A stretch of 64,000 bases of DNA from Ariolimax columbianus (GCA_036924085.1 JAVGWX010000004.1:15961454-16025453), one strand, 5' to 3'; shown: positions 10,520-22,453, counted from the stretch's first letter. Notes: generated from the letters alone by a model not told the origin. Translations and numbers: made by a program.

Positions 10520-10642
10520 CGCTGTGCCTTGCCGGTTGAAGTTGGCGATCATGGATCTACACCCATTCTTAATACGTGTGTCGTTTATCAACTCTGTTGC
10601 TGATCTTTCCCTCTGCCATCCCTTCAGGTTGTCCAATAATTA
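10520..10642 (+). repeat. Interspersed repeat family Y, copy 1
   Basis: TGCCGGTTGAAGTTGGCGAT followed by CATGGATCT and ACGTGTGTCGTTTA matches the block starting at 63488. A shorter relative (GAGGTTGACGATAATGGATC) lies near 18918. The family is not recognised. A (CT)n run follows at 10643-10667. Confidence 0.7.
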
Positions 10643-11404
10643 TCTCTCTCTCTCTCTCTCTCTCTGCCTCTATCTGCTTCTCTCAATCTCTCTTCACTGC
10701 TATTCTACTAATAATAGTTGAACAGAATGTGGAATGGACCCCCTCCACCCCCTCTCATCCCCTCTCTCCCCATCCCCACCCCTCCCCCAGTATATATCGG
10801 CTTCGTAGACCATGTAAACAACATTCACAGTTTAGACAGGGAGTCGGTTTGGAAGTTGCTCATGCTTTATGTAATGTCTCTGAAATCTGCTAACATGATT
10901 TTTACGATTTAATTTTGGTGTATCACAAAGAGTTTTGCATGGCTGTCTGCTATCCAATCTTTTTGAGGTAATGATCAGTGTTCAGATTGTTCGCATTATT
11001 TCTCTATCTGATCGCTATTGATTGTTTTATGAAGACAACAACAACTATCAGTGAAAATACAATTCGGTGGAGTATGACCAAACAAATTGAGGATCTGACT
11101 TTGCCAATTACTTGGCTATTCTTATACATTTACAGTAAGATGCAACATAAGCTGGTATACTTTGAAGAGAGGCTGCGTGGATTAGAGGTGAAGCGTTCAT
11201 TTCACAATAACAACGCACATGTTCAGTTTGGCAGATATGTGTGATTTTTTGTTCCTCCACGTACGGAAAGTAATTGTAACCTACAGTATTGCACACTTGT
11301 GAAGAAACTCACAACAGCCATATAGGTTGGCGTTTGTAAGAAGCGACGTTCTGCAAAGGACATGCTAATAACTTTGTTTTGAAGACGGCTCACATACACA
11401 GTGT
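10643..11404. other. Microsatellites and unassigned sequence
   Basis: (CT)n at 10643-10667 and a C-rich pyrimidine stretch at 10739-10790. The remainder is not recognised. Confidence 0.5.
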
Positions 11405-11690
11405 CAGAGAATACAGAGCGAAATGTTAATGATTCTGAGAGTCAATGGGAATAACGCTGATCATATGGATTTGGGAAACATTCCCCTACCTGATGTGACA
11501 TCTTGCATTTATCTTGAATTCAATATAAACATAATATGCTGTTCGGATAAAGATGTACACACGAGAATACAACAACCAGATGAGTTTTTAATTGCACTAG
11601 AGAACTTATGAAAATCCAAAATAATTGTCATCCACAAAGTTCAGAATCTTCAACTCCATTGGGACGTACGATGTTTAGAATCCCCTGAAT
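11405..11690 (+). mobile_element. LINE RT thumb-region fragment
   Basis: The ORF at 11423-11611 reads VNGNNADHMDLGNIPLPDVT, then YLEFNINIICCSDKDVHTRI. These match the KTKxM...YLGS...DVxxRI block downstream of the RT catalytic site in non-LTR retrotransposons. No catalytic motif is included. Confidence 0.5.
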
Positions 11691-11821
11691 AATTGCAAAA
11701 AAGTTCGATACACAAATTGAAAACCATATATCAGCACCTGAGCTAGATTGAGGGATTACATTGACGTGAGGATGTTGAGGGACTGGACCTCGGCAATATG
11801 GACATTAGTGTTGTATATTGT

Positions 11822-11927
11822 ATGTGTGTATGTATGTATGTATGTATGTATGTATGTATGTATGCATGTATGCATGTATGTATGCATGTATGTAAGTATG
11901 TATGTATGCATGCATGTATGTATGTAT
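11822..11927 (+). repeat. (GTAT)n/(GCAT) microsatellite
   Basis: Tetranucleotide array directly upstream of LINE A. A related array lies directly downstream at 15186-15356. Confidence 0.98.
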
Positions 11928-11934
11928 CAAGTGT

Positions 11935-14900
11935 ATCAGTCAATACAACTAAAAATGAAAACTTCAGGCTTCGGTTTGGAACTTGGAATGTTAGGACCAT
12001 GTGTCCGGGACATGCCACTGACCTCAGAGACATTTGTAACGGGAGAAAAACGGCTGTTATTGATGCCGAACTCAATCGTCTTGGTATAGATATTGCTGGC
12101 TTCAGGAGACGCGTCTCTCTGATGATGGGTCATTTAGGAAGAACAATTATACCTTTTTATTGGTAAGGCAGAGGAAGGGAAGAAACCCGACAACATTGGG
12201 TGGGATTTGCAGGGAAGAACTTGCTATTGTGTGATATTGAGAGTCCAATTGGAGGATATGAAAAAATGTTAACAATGAGACTGTCTACCTCGTGTGGATT
12301 CATAATACGTATCGCTCACATCAGCTGAAGATGCAAAGGATTTCTTCTATGTAGAGTTAGACAATACAGTGAATGCAATTCCAAAAACGGACTTCCTATA
12401 TATACTTGGTGATCTAAATCCTCGGGTGGGATCGGACTCGAATTCATGGCCATTTTGTTTAGGCAAACACAATATTGGGCGCATGAATGAAAATGGACAA
12501 AGGCTGCTGGAATTCTACACAAAAAACAATCTCTGCATCACAAACTCTTTCTTTGCAATAAAAGATGGCCTTAAGGTATCATGGAAATACCCACGATCCG
12601 ATCATTGGTGCCAACTGGACTTTATTATCACCAGGAGACAACATCTGAATCAAACACAACACGCAGCTACCCGAGTGCTGACTGTGATACTGACCACACG
12701 TTGGTCGTTGCCCGCGTCAAGCTGAGACCTAAGAGAATCTTCACGGCGAAGCATGAACCCATTTTGAAGATACATTTAGTCAACACCAAGGATCCAGAAA
12801 AGTGTTTCAGATTCCAACAGGAGCTTGCAGATGTTCTCACTGATACATTAGGATACTGTACAACTAGTGAAAAGTGGGATTTAATCAAAGATGATACTGT
12901 CAAAGCAGCAGTAACAGCTTATGTCATTAGAGAACACAGCAAACAAGACTGGTTTGAGGCAAATAGTCAGATACTACAGCCTTTGATTGACAAGAAAAAA
13001 GCAGCACTACTGGGAAACAAAGACAAAACAATACGAATTTCTCTGAATGTATTGAAACAAGCGAGAAAAGAAGTGCAAAGGACGGCTAGACAATGGGCAA
13101 ATGACTATTGGATACAGTTATGTGAGAATATCAAAGATGCCTTCAATAATGGTAGCATCAGAGGCATGTATGAAGGGATAAAGAAAGCCATCGGCCCAAC
13201 AGTGAAAACGAGTGCGCCACTAAAAGCTTTATCTTGGAAAATCATCACTGATAAGAGGAAGCAGTTAGACAGATGGGTAGAGCACTATCTTGAACTCTAC
13301 TTAAGCGAGACAGAGCTAACAGAAGATGCCATCAAGGCCATGCCAACTCTGGACCATCTGCACTCGCTGTCAACCATAGCAGAAGTTAACTGTGCTATTG
13401 CTGACCTTGCTTCTGGCAATGCTCCAGGAAAGGATGGAATCCCGGTAGAGGTAATCAGGAGTGGAAAGGACATACTTGCTCCACAGATACACCAGTTGAA
13501 AACTTTATGCTGGCATGAAGGACATGTCTCGCAGGATTTCAAAGATTCGAGCATTGTAACCTTGTACAAGAACAAGGGAAAAGGGGGGAAGGGGCGAAGT
13601 GACTGTAACAACTACAGAGGAATTTCGCTCCTGTGTACCGTTAGGAAGATACTTGCCAGAATTGTTCTGCGCAGACTCCAGGTCCTAGGCGATCAGGTTT
13701 ACCCAGAGTAACAGTGCGGTTTTCGTGGGAATAGGTCTTCCACAGATATGATATTCTCGTTACGACAGTTGCAAGAAAAATGCAGAGAACAAAAAGCAAC
13801 CATTGAACATTGCCTTCATAGATTTCACGAAGGCAATTGACTTGGTCAGTCGTGTTGGTCTGTTCAAAGGGCTCAGGAGGATTGGTTGCCCACATATTCT
13901 TCTGAGCATTATCGAGTTGTCCCACACTGACATGACAATGGCACTGTGAATTTTGACGGTGCGACTTCAGAGGAGTTCGCAATCAAGTGCGGAGTAAAAC
14001 AAGGATGCGTACTTGCTCAAACCCTCTTTGGAATATATTTCTCACTTCTCTAGAGGCATGCATTTCGTGACTAGGAAGGTGGTATCTTCATTCACTCTCG
14101 CACATATGGTGGCCTATTCAATTCCCAAAGGCTGAAAGCCTAGACCAAAATAAACAGGGTGCTTATTGCTTATGAGAAAATTGCTCTTTGCGGATGATGC
14201 CGCAATTACGACTCACTGAGAGGAGGAACTGCAAAGCTTACTATCTGCATTTTCGGATGCCTACTGTGAGTTCGAGTTAACAATCAGCAAAACGAAAACA
14301 CAAGTTTTGGTCCAGGGTGCAAACAAGCCACCAGTAATCTCCATTGATGATGAGGCTCTTGATGTAGTAGATCACTTTACGTACTTGGGATCTTCAGTCA
14401 ATAATAAACTATCCCTGGACCAAGAGATCAATATCAAGATAGGAAAGACAGCAACAACAATGGGCAGATTAACAAAAAGTGTCTGGGAGAACATGAAGCT
14501 CACTGTTAAATCAATAACACTTGTTTACCAGGCCTGTGTCCTCAGCACTCTTCTTTACGGCAGTGAGACATGGTCTACCGACATGTACCACAAGAGGCGG
14601 CTAAACAGCTATCACATGAGATGCCTGCGTAGAATGCTGGGCGTTGGGTGGCAAGACCAGATTACCATCGCAGAGGTGTTGGAGAGAACATGCACTGTCA
14701 CAAATTTGTCCATGCTTAGTCATCGAATACTCCGCTGGATGGGACACATTCGGAGGATGAATGATGGCAGAATACCAACATATATTCTCTATGGGTAATT
14801 ACAGTTGGGGAAAAGGTCTCGGGGCCGGTCACTAGTTCGGTACAAGGATGTATGCAAGCGGGTTATGAATGAAGCAGGCCTCGATTTGGAATCATGGAAA

Positions 14901-15185
14901 CAGAACGCAATGGATCGTGTTACATGGAGGGGCGGGATTAAGCATGGAATACAGACAAAGGTGATACTGATTGCTGACAGGCTAAAGACTCAGAGTTTGA
15001 GAAGATACGCCACACCATGCGATGCCGCAAACGGTTCTGATTTTTCCTGCATACAATGTGGAAAATGCATCTCTGCCCGGATTGGTCTTACGAGTCACAT
15101 TCGTTACCGTCATGGACTTTAGTTGCATACCTTTTCAAAGGTTACAATTACTATCATGTGACAAGACGGAAAGAGCTAATGATGA
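11935..15185 (+). mobile_element. LINE A: near full-length, decayed RTE-like non-LTR retrotransposon
   Basis: Endonuclease: RFGTWNVRTMCPG near 11970, a frameshifted LQETRL block near 12100, LYILGDLNPRVG near 12400, then SDHW and LDFIITRR near 12600. The linker and RT fingers are open from 12581 to 13711 (DRWVEHYLELY, SGNAPGKDGIPVEVI, YKNKGKG, CNNYRGISLL), ending in a stop after QVYPE. Frameshifted motifs follow: QCGFRGNRS, CGVKQGCVLAQTLFGIYF and a damaged FADDA near 14200. The thumb is open from 14307 (YLGSSVNNKLSLDQEI, LYGSETW, RWMGHIRRM). The C-terminus is a zinc-finger-like CIQCGKC...SHIRYRH ending at 15122. The 3' end is GAGCTAATGATGAT. Stops and frameshifts make it non-autonomous. Three further fragments of the same family lie in the window. 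Confidence 0.9.
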
Positions 15186-15356
15186 TGTATGTATGTGCAT
15201 GTATGCATGTATGAATGTATATATGTATGTATGTATGTATGAATGTATATATGTATGTATGTATGCATGTATGAATGTATATATGTATGTATGTATGTAT
15301 GAATGTATATATGTATGTATGTATGCATGTATGAATGTATATATGTATGTATGTAT
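15186..15356 (+). repeat. (GTAT)n array with GAATGTATAT higher-order pattern
   Basis: GTAT and GCAT units with ATGAATGTATAT variants recurring about every 60 bp. It begins right at the LINE A tail. Long ORFs on both strands here are simple-repeat artefacts. Confidence 0.95.
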
Positions 15357-15997
15357 AATGGTATGTGCTAGTGCGTGTATTAAATAATTTGTATATTATA
15401 CCTATTTGATTGCGGTCGCATGGATGGACGTATGTCCTCATCCATTTCTGAACATTTTATAATTCTGGTGTTTTTGTATAATCAAACTGATGATGTCTTA
15501 TGTGGCTTCCTCTAACGTTAGTGCCGCACTATTATTGAAATATTCTAGACCAGTTTCTGAACACGTGTCGCTAATTTGAATCGTGCCGCAGACATTATTC
15601 TGCCCATTCTCATAGCGTTTGTTTTAATTCTCTTATCAGTGTTCGTTTATTCTTTGTCCCTCGCGAAGGTGTTGTGCTTGTAACGTGGGTTTCATTGTGT
15701 CTAGTCCATGTGCCGTACAAGAGGAAAACTTGATTATGTTTTTATTGATGTTTCACCATCAGCACTACTAAAACTTATTTTAATTTGTACGTGTAGCCCC
15801 TGCAGCTATTCATGATTTTTCTGTTCGTCTCCATTGAAACAAAAAAAGACAAAAACATTTGGCCCATTTACCGAACACTTCTATTGGCTGAATTTACAGC
15901 TGATAGATCAACATAATTTGATTTATTTGATGAGGTTAAACGTACCATGCATCCCGTCAAGGTTATATTTTTAATATAGTTTTTTCCTGACAACCAC
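15357..15997. other. Unassigned sequence
   Basis: Nothing recognised. Confidence 0.5.
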
Positions 15998-16355
15998 TTG
16001 CGTCACCTACAGTTTGTACAAGTTTCTGTGTAACTGATAATAAACACCTTTTTTTTTATCATGGTTATGAGTCTCGTCACCTTCAATTAGTGCAAGTTTC
16101 TTTTTAACCGATAACAAACACTTATTTTTTAGCATGGCTTTGAGTCGTGTCACGTACACCTAATACAAGTTTCTGTTTAACCGACAACAAACACCTATTT
16201 TCTTATCATGGCTATGAGTCGCGTTACCTACAATTTGTACAACTTGGTGTTTACTTTAAAACAACACCTATTTTAATAAAAATCTTATCTGCTATTTGAG
16301 TCACTCACAACGTGTACAAGTTGCTATTTTGTTTATAAACAACATCTATTTTATA
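15998..16355 (+). repeat. 74-bp tandem repeat, about 4.7 diverged copies
   Basis: The marker GTCAC or GTTAC starts at 16002, 16076, 16149, 16223 and 16300. Each unit holds TACAAGTTTCTGTTTAACCG, AACAACACCTATTTT and ATCATGGCTATGAGTC variants. The last two units are the most diverged. Confidence 0.85.
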
Positions 16356-16876
16356 CATACATTACATTAACATATTGAAGTCTTCCTAACCCGAAATATA
16401 AACAAATAAATTTTTGTAAGAAAAACGTTGAACTATCATCAGTAGCTAAAGTAGAATTAAAGTAAACTTTAATCAAACTTTCCTTGTTCTTAATATCGGA
16501 CACATTGGGTGTTCTGTTGATGTTTACAGAACACAAGCAGTGATATCGTTAAGTTGGAAGAGATTCTTTTATATAATTGTATACATTGTATGCGAAATCA
16601 TAAAATTATACTAACTTGAAGTTCATCATTTATCAATTCTTAGAGCTGTGCAGTACAGCTCCAGAGTTTTGACGTGGAGATTAATTAAATTGTATTTGCC
16701 ATTACACCCTATATATAACCGGACAGACTCGTAACTATGGTTGAAGTGGCTTGTCACATAGAAACGTACACATACAAACAAAAAAGATGAGAAGAACATA
16801 AATAACGTTTATTGTGAAGAAATTCGTGTAGCTCCTCATTTACGAGACTTTAGAAACATGCAAAACAAAAAGATAA
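16356..16876. other. Unassigned AT-rich sequence
   Basis: Nothing recognised. Its right end would lie beyond the polyadenylation site of the possible minus-strand gene. Confidence 0.5.
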
Positions 16877-16882
16877 TTTATT
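16877..16882 (-). promoter_or_regulatory. Possible polyadenylation signal AATAAA
   Basis: AATAAA on the minus strand about 100 bases after the TAG stop at 16979. It fits a short 3' UTR for the possible terminal exon. In AT-rich DNA such hexamers also occur by chance. Confidence 0.35.
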
Positions 16883-16978
16883 ATTACAACTTGTAAAATA
16901 TGCCTGAATTGGTCATGTAACATATTCTAAACAATAACATACAACTAACTTACATTATGTTTTGTAGTCTTCTTTTGT

Positions 16979-17207
16979 CTATTCGTGAGCTTCCGTTCCA
17001 GTATTATAGACTTCAAAATACCATACTTCTGCTAGTGCGTCGTTAGGTTTCCATCTACATTTGGCTTCCTGGTAAAACTGACCTGTCCTACGTTCTGTTA
17101 TGACACCCCCAGAAAAGGTCACATACTTATAGTAGTGCTGGTGCCACAATTGGGTGACTCCCAACATACCAGTCCACAGCTTTGACACTACTCTCCAAAA
17201 TGAGATC
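16979..17207 (-). CDS. Possible terminal exon of an unrecognised host gene
   Basis: Read on the minus strand, ATTGAGTTACAG|G at 17208 is an AG acceptor and is followed by 75 open codons to a TAG at 16979. The composition is protein-like and rich in aromatics (residues include VTQLWHQHYYKYVTFSGGV, then AKCRWKPNDALAEVWYFEVY). A stop lies just upstream in the same frame, so only the splice acceptor gives a start. An AATAAA follows the stop. I do not recognise the family; the tryptophan-rich pattern suggests a compact extracellular domain, but this is a guess. No upstream exon is identified between here and 20 kb, where a mariner and LINEs occupy the sequence. The ORF alone could be chance. Confidence 0.35.
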
Positions 17208-17616
17208 CTGTAACTCAATTATGTTATATTTTCTAGTGGGCTAGATCGTCGCGTGGAACATATTTCAGTGAACCACTTTATTATTGATGGCTTTATTCCA
17301 GGCTGTAACATGTATATTCAATCTCTGATTGACGACCAAAGTGAGATTTGGTTCTTTAAAAAAACTTGATACACATAATTTTTTAGAATTTTTACAACAT
17401 AATTGTTGACATCATAACCATAGTTATACAAGCACCATCTCTATTTTATCGTCCTCGTCCTCTCCATCCCAAGAACAATTAAAAAATCAATTTGAATACT
17501 GATGCTATTGATAAGAATATTCATTTCCTCAGTCTGTAAATCCTGTTTTTTGTTCTATTCTATTCTATTTATTGTCTTTTTCCTTTTCTTCTTCTTATTA
17601 AACATAATTCATTCTT

Positions 17617-17618
<2 letters not shown>
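17208..17618. other. Unassigned AT-rich sequence
   Basis: Nothing recognised; intronic if the 16979-17207 exon is real. Confidence 0.45.

Positions 17619-17682
<64 letters not shown>
17619..17682. repeat. (AT)n microsatellite
   Basis: About 30 AT units, ending in the TA that precedes a mariner end. Confidence 0.98.
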
Positions 17683-17683
<1 letters not shown>

Positions 17684-18505
17684 AGGCGTGTTCAAATGTA
17701 ACCGGACCTAACTGCAACAAGTGAACATACGTACGATGCGAATGATGATGTTTGCAAAATTGTATTATTCTCCGACTCATTGTTTCCTCAGCAGACTGTT
17801 TAAAACATTGCATGTGTGATACGGAATCCTTCCAGAGTTGATCAATGAGCGGTGATTCGGTTTCTAACAGCTGCAGTATGTCGACCAGTTGACATTCGTC
17901 ACAGCATGCAGGAAGTGTATGGTGACAAAGGTGAGTCTAAGACAACAGTGAAGAACTGGAGAACGATGTTTAAAGAAAGACGTGAGTTAACGAAAGATCT
18001 TCCAAATCCAGGTCAGGCGCATATTGTTGCGCCAGAAGATGCCATCGCCAAAATTGATGCAGCAATTCGGGTCACCATAGACTGCCTGCATTCTGCGATG
18101 AATGTCAACTGGTCGAAATCCTTTAGCTGTTAAAAACCGAGTCATCAACCGATCAACTCTGGACGGCTTCTGTATCCCACAAACCATGTTTTAAACGGTC
18201 TGTTGAGGAAACTATGAGTTGGACTATAATGAAATTTAGCAAACTTCACGGTTGGTATGTGCTATTTACACCTGAAGTCCCGTCGAAGAAGGATGTGTCG
18301 AACCGAAAGGTGCAAATATCGCAGTCAAGCTATAACCTAGTGACACAACGCATTCCGTTCTCCGGACTACATTCTGCTACTTGCTAAGCCCCATTCAGGC
18401 TTAGTAGCAGGAGCTTGAGAATGAACGCAGAAAAAGAAGAAGGCATCTGAAGTGACGTAATCATGCGCATCGTACGTAATTTTACTTGGTGCAGTTATGT
18501 TACGC
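17683..18505. mobile_element. Palindromic mariner derivative: two 5' halves facing each other
   Basis: The left arm (17683 to about 18075, plus) has the terminal sequence AAGGCGTGTTCAAATG and then the transposase N-terminus (FLTAAVCRPVDIRHSMQEVYG, KTTVKNWRTMFKERREL). The right arm is the same 5' half on the minus strand: MVCGIQKPSRVDRL and FLTAKGFRPVDIHRRMQAV from about 18187 downwards, its leader to 18269, then beyond a 165-bp insertion its outermost leader with GATGCGCATGATTACGTCA at 18444-18500. The two arms meet near 18075 inside the transposase ORF. There is no catalytic domain. The outermost right terminal repeat is too diverged to recognise. Confidence 0.75.
18279..18443 (+). mobile_element. 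165-bp SINE-like insertion in the mariner right arm
   Basis: The flanks CACCTGAAGT (18269-18278) and CATCTGAAGT (18444-18453) are a 10-bp target duplication with one mismatch, and the mariner leader resumes after it. The insert ends in GAACGCAGAAAAAGAAGAAGG, resembling the (GAA)n tails of LINE C copies in this window. It carries an inverted repeat TGCTAAGCC...GGCTTAGTAGCA just before the tail. It could be a SINE mobilised by LINE C or a very short 5'-truncated element. Confidence 0.55.
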
Positions 18506-19085
18506 ATACCAGACAAAGCTGCAGCGAAAATGGTTTTCCAAACTGTTTTTAATTTTATTTTTATTTCCTTCAGAAGTGTCTGTTCCACCTGAGCTGTTCA
18601 AGAACCTTTATTATTTGTTTTCCTATCATTCCAAGAAACTCTTGGAAACTTAGGCTTTACGTTATTCCAAAGGCTCAGAAGCATAAAGTAGACGTATGAT
18701 AACATTTTGTGAAGAATTATGTATGAGTAAGTTTAGCATTTAATTTGAGATTCATTTAGAACGTATTCTAACACTTTTTCTGTTTTTACTGGAGTTGATT
18801 GACTTGTGAAAGAGTCTACGACCAATGAGAAAAATGGAACATAATTCAAATATCTCCGAGAGACCAGAACTTACAGAAAACATAGCCCCCCCCCCCCACC
18901 CCCTCCTCCGTTACGGAGGTTGACGATAATGGATCTCTATCACCCTCCCCACCCACATCTCCACCCCCACCCCACCCCTCACCTTCATCTCACATCCAAT
19001 TTCAAATGAATAAGAAAACACTCTAGACAGAATCTCCCACCACGTATGTCTACAAATCATTGCAGAAAAGACACAAATATTGCAA
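18506..19085. other. Unassigned sequence with C-rich runs
   Basis: C runs lie at about 18885-18905 and 18945-18985. A short piece near 18918 resembles repeat family Y. Otherwise nothing is recognised. Confidence 0.5.
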
Positions 19086-19690
19086 TTAAATGACTCTTAA
19101 CAGACTGAAAGGAACACCATTGGATTAGACACAGAGCTTCAAGTACCAAGAGAACATAATACATAAATCAGGTACTTAAGACAAGAGTGGCACGTGTAAT
19201 GTTGAGAAAATGCACATGAGAATAATGGTGTTCAACTCCATTTCAAAGTCGGTCCTTCTATGTGGAGCAGAAACATGACGGATGAACAAACACAATATTG
19301 AGAGATCACAAAAGTTATCAATAAATCCATGAGAATGATTCTAGCCTGCAGTGGTTCGACAAAGCTATAAACGATAGTTTATGGGACAGAACAGGACGGA
19401 GATAGGTACAACTTAACATCTTAGGAAGAAGCTAGGGCCGGAAAGGCCCCACACTGCGGAAACCCTAAATTATATCAGCAGTCAATGTAAACACCACGGT
19501 AAAGAAGGAAATAAAGGCAAAATAACATATGGAGAAGAGCCTTTGAGGTATAAATAAGAAAAACTGAGAGAGGCTGGCTAAAGCTGGAGAAAATAACGCA
19601 AAACAGGTGTGCTTGGAGAGTGTTATTTGATGGAATATGCATCCAAAGGTGATAAGGGGCAAAGAAGGAGAGGAAGAAGTAGTATATTTT
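19086..19690 (+). mobile_element. Decayed LINE C-terminal fragment
   Basis: Stop-ridden translation still shows FNSISKSVLLCGAET, matching the FNxNVKSVLLYGAET block, then ERPHTAETLNYISSQ and a closing KGDKGQRRRGRS, matching the HTLRKP and GKRKRGRP blocks of RTE/R2-like LINE C-termini. No open frame remains. Confidence 0.5.
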
Positions 19691-20239
19691 TACCTATACA
19701 GAAAATATAATCTCTAAAAATGTAGCAGATATTGTTTACATTCTGAGATCTCTAAATCTATCAACAAATCACTACGTAGAAATACATAGCGCATCTAAAT
19801 GTAAAGTTGGCCAACAACATTATATTATCTATTTGTTGGTTTACCAAATATATATGACCAATATTTGTATAGTTAGTTTTCTGAACTTGATCTTTCTCAT
19901 GCAAGTATTCTTTGTTCTTGAAATTCAACTAGTATTGACAGTATTTGTCTCCTGTTCGGTTAGAAAATGTCCTTTCTGAGATGTAGCATACCAATGTTCT
20001 GCATTTTAGTCAGATGAATTGAAATTTCAGCATGGAGTAAGTTAGATTTAGTCTCTCGTAGACGTATGATATGCTTATATTATTTTTAAAAGCGCATGAG
20101 AAGAACATGAAACAAAGAAGTGACGTAAGCCAGACTTGTATTACAACAAATGTAAGAGAGGACATATCTTAACCTTTTTAATACAGATTTAGAAGACTCT
20201 GCAAAGTATGTATACAACCAGTTTCTTCTACTCCATGTG
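19691..20239. other. Unassigned AT-rich sequence
   Basis: Nothing recognised. Confidence 0.5.
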
Positions 20240-21240
20240 ATCTACAAATAACTATGTGCATTCAATATATTCTTTAATGCAATAACTGACCTTGCCCCAC
20301 CATTGTTTTCTATGCAATACATTCCAACCATTCACTATTCGCTGACTAAAAAGATATTTCCTATCATGGAATCTTGAATTTTCTTTAATTAATTTGTATG
20401 TGCCATCTTGTTCTTGTAGCTGGGTGTACTTTTTTTAAAAATTGTCAGTCTAATTTATCCTTTCCTTTGATTATTTTATAAACCTGTATCAAATCACCTG
20501 GAATTCTTATATTTTCTAGGCAATGTAGGCCAATTTTTTTTTAGTCTTTCCTCTTAACTTTAATTTTGCAATTCCATAATCAGTTTTATTGCTATTCTTT
20601 GCATCATATCCAGCATGTTTATATCTCCTCTATGATAAGGATTCCACACCTATGCACAGTACTCCAATCTAGGTCTAGCTAATGCTTTATACAGTTTGAC
20701 AATCAATTCCTTTGCTCCTGTGCTTAATAGTTATTGTTATCATTCCTAACATTGCATTTGTCTTTTTCACTGCTATCTAGACTTGCTCACAGACATTACC
20801 TGTACGATCATTTATAACCCCAAGGTGTCTTTCCTTGTGTATCTTCCTAATATTGTTCTGTCCCATTTTTGTAATTATAATCTATATTTGATCTATCCAT
20901 GTGGATGACTGTACATACTCAATTTGCTAGCTCTTAGACCATTCTTGAATGTTATCTAAATCATACTTCACTATATGCACTTCTGCTTTGGATGAGACAT
21001 TACTGCATAGTTTTGTGTCATTCGCAAATTTTGCAAACCATGTATTCTATATCACTATCCAAATCGTTTACACATATCATGAACAAACGTGGTCCCAAAA
21101 CCGAGCCCTATAGCACTCCACTTCATACCTCACACCACTAAGAGTACTCCTCATCTATGCCCACTCTCTGATTTCTTCCCATTAATCAATTGTCTATCCA
21201 TTGTGACATTTCACCCACTATTTAATGTGATTTAAAGACA
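20240..21240 (-). mobile_element. Decayed CR1-like LINE (RT palm to C-terminus)
   Basis: On the minus strand near 21110 the sequence reads SGV..GSVLGPRLFMICVNDL, the SGVPQGSVLGPLLFxIYxNDL block of CR1/L2-type RTs. Frameshifted remnants of FADDTKLCSNV follow. Further on come KHLGVINDRTGNV, AVKKTNAMLGMI, a diverged PRLEYCA.VWNPYHRGDI and an EERLKK block. Stops and indels are dense and there is no endonuclease, so this is an old 5'-truncated copy. Confidence 0.75.
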
Positions 21241-22037
21241 ACAACAAAAGAATCGACGTAGGACGGGTTTTCATTATAAACAATGTCACAGATCAGATAC
21301 AACTAAGAGCAGAGAAAGATATAGTCAATGCTTTAGCGTGTCTTTAAAGCAATTTTCTTGGCTTCCATTGGGGAGTTTGCCCTTCTGCATCTCACCACGA
21401 AAGAGTATTTTTGACATTCAAAATACCTGGTATGCGGATTATATTCCTTGTCCAGTAGATCTGTAACTGCATTATACTAGTATTGGTGCTTGGTATGCCA
21501 GATTTGTCAAGAACGCCGGTATCAAGAATCATGTTTTACTACTTTATCTTCAATACCTTTCTGAGGCAAATTGTGAGAACCTTCATCTCATTTTTCCCAA
21601 GCCTACAGTAGCACTGAAAACACCAGGGCTCTGAAAATCTGAAGATTCGTATGTAGGACTAATGCCACATTCACTCCAAACAAATGTGTGTGTGTGTTTG
21701 TGAGTGTTTGTGTGTGTGTGTTTGTGTACATAATCTGACAAACGAGTAGCTGATCTGAATGACAGCATCCTCGCCCCCATCACCAATGACTACATTCAAG
21801 GATAGCGGTATGCCAAGGGACGTGAATCTATTCACAACTTTCAGTTTCTCACCATTTAGCTTAATATTCGTATTATCTTTGTTTATGTTACGGTTTTGTG
21901 TTAATAACATGATCCCTTATGATACTTTGATGTATTCTTAACTGACACGAACAGTTGCTATGGGTTTTATTAACTATTATTAATTTTGTGTTCACGAACT
22001 TTTTCGGCGGGGTTCATTAACTATTATTAATTTTGTT
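21241..22037. other. Unassigned; (TG)n microsatellite and a short direct repeat
   Basis: (TG)n with TTTG interruptions at 21684-21728. TTAACTATTATTAATTTTGT occurs twice about 50 bp apart (21968 and 22017). Nothing else recognised. Confidence 0.55.
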
Positions 22038-22453
22038 GGTAGAACGTAGCACATACAATCAGTGTGTTGATGGTTTGAATGTTGGTAGAACGTAGCACAG
22101 ACAATCAGTGTGTTGATGGTTTGAATGTTGGTAGAATGTAGCACAGACAATCAGTGTGTTGATGGCATGATTGTTGGTAGAACGTAGCACAGACAATCAG
22201 TGTGTTGATGGCTTAAATGTTGGTAGAACGTAGCACAGACAATCAGTGTGTTGATGGCTTGAATGTTGGTAGAACGTAGCACAGACAATCAGTGTGTTGA
22301 TGGCTTGAATGTTGGTAGAACGTAGCACAGACAATCAGTGTGTTGATGGCTTGATTGTTGGTAGAACGTAGCACAGACAATCAGTGTGTTGATGGCTTGA
22401 ATGTTGGTAGAACGTAGCACAGACAATCAATGTGTTGATGGCTTGAATGTTGA
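22038..22453 (+). repeat. 46-bp minisatellite, about 9 copies
   Basis: Unit GTTGGTAGAACGTAGCACAG plus ACAATCAGTGTGTTGATGGC plus TTGAAT, with very few differences between units. This suggests recent amplification. Confidence 0.95.

Noticed and set aside
22038..22453. CRISPR-like array of 46-bp units
   Set aside because: Units are directly adjacent with no unique spacers, there are no cas genes, and the DNA is eukaryotic.
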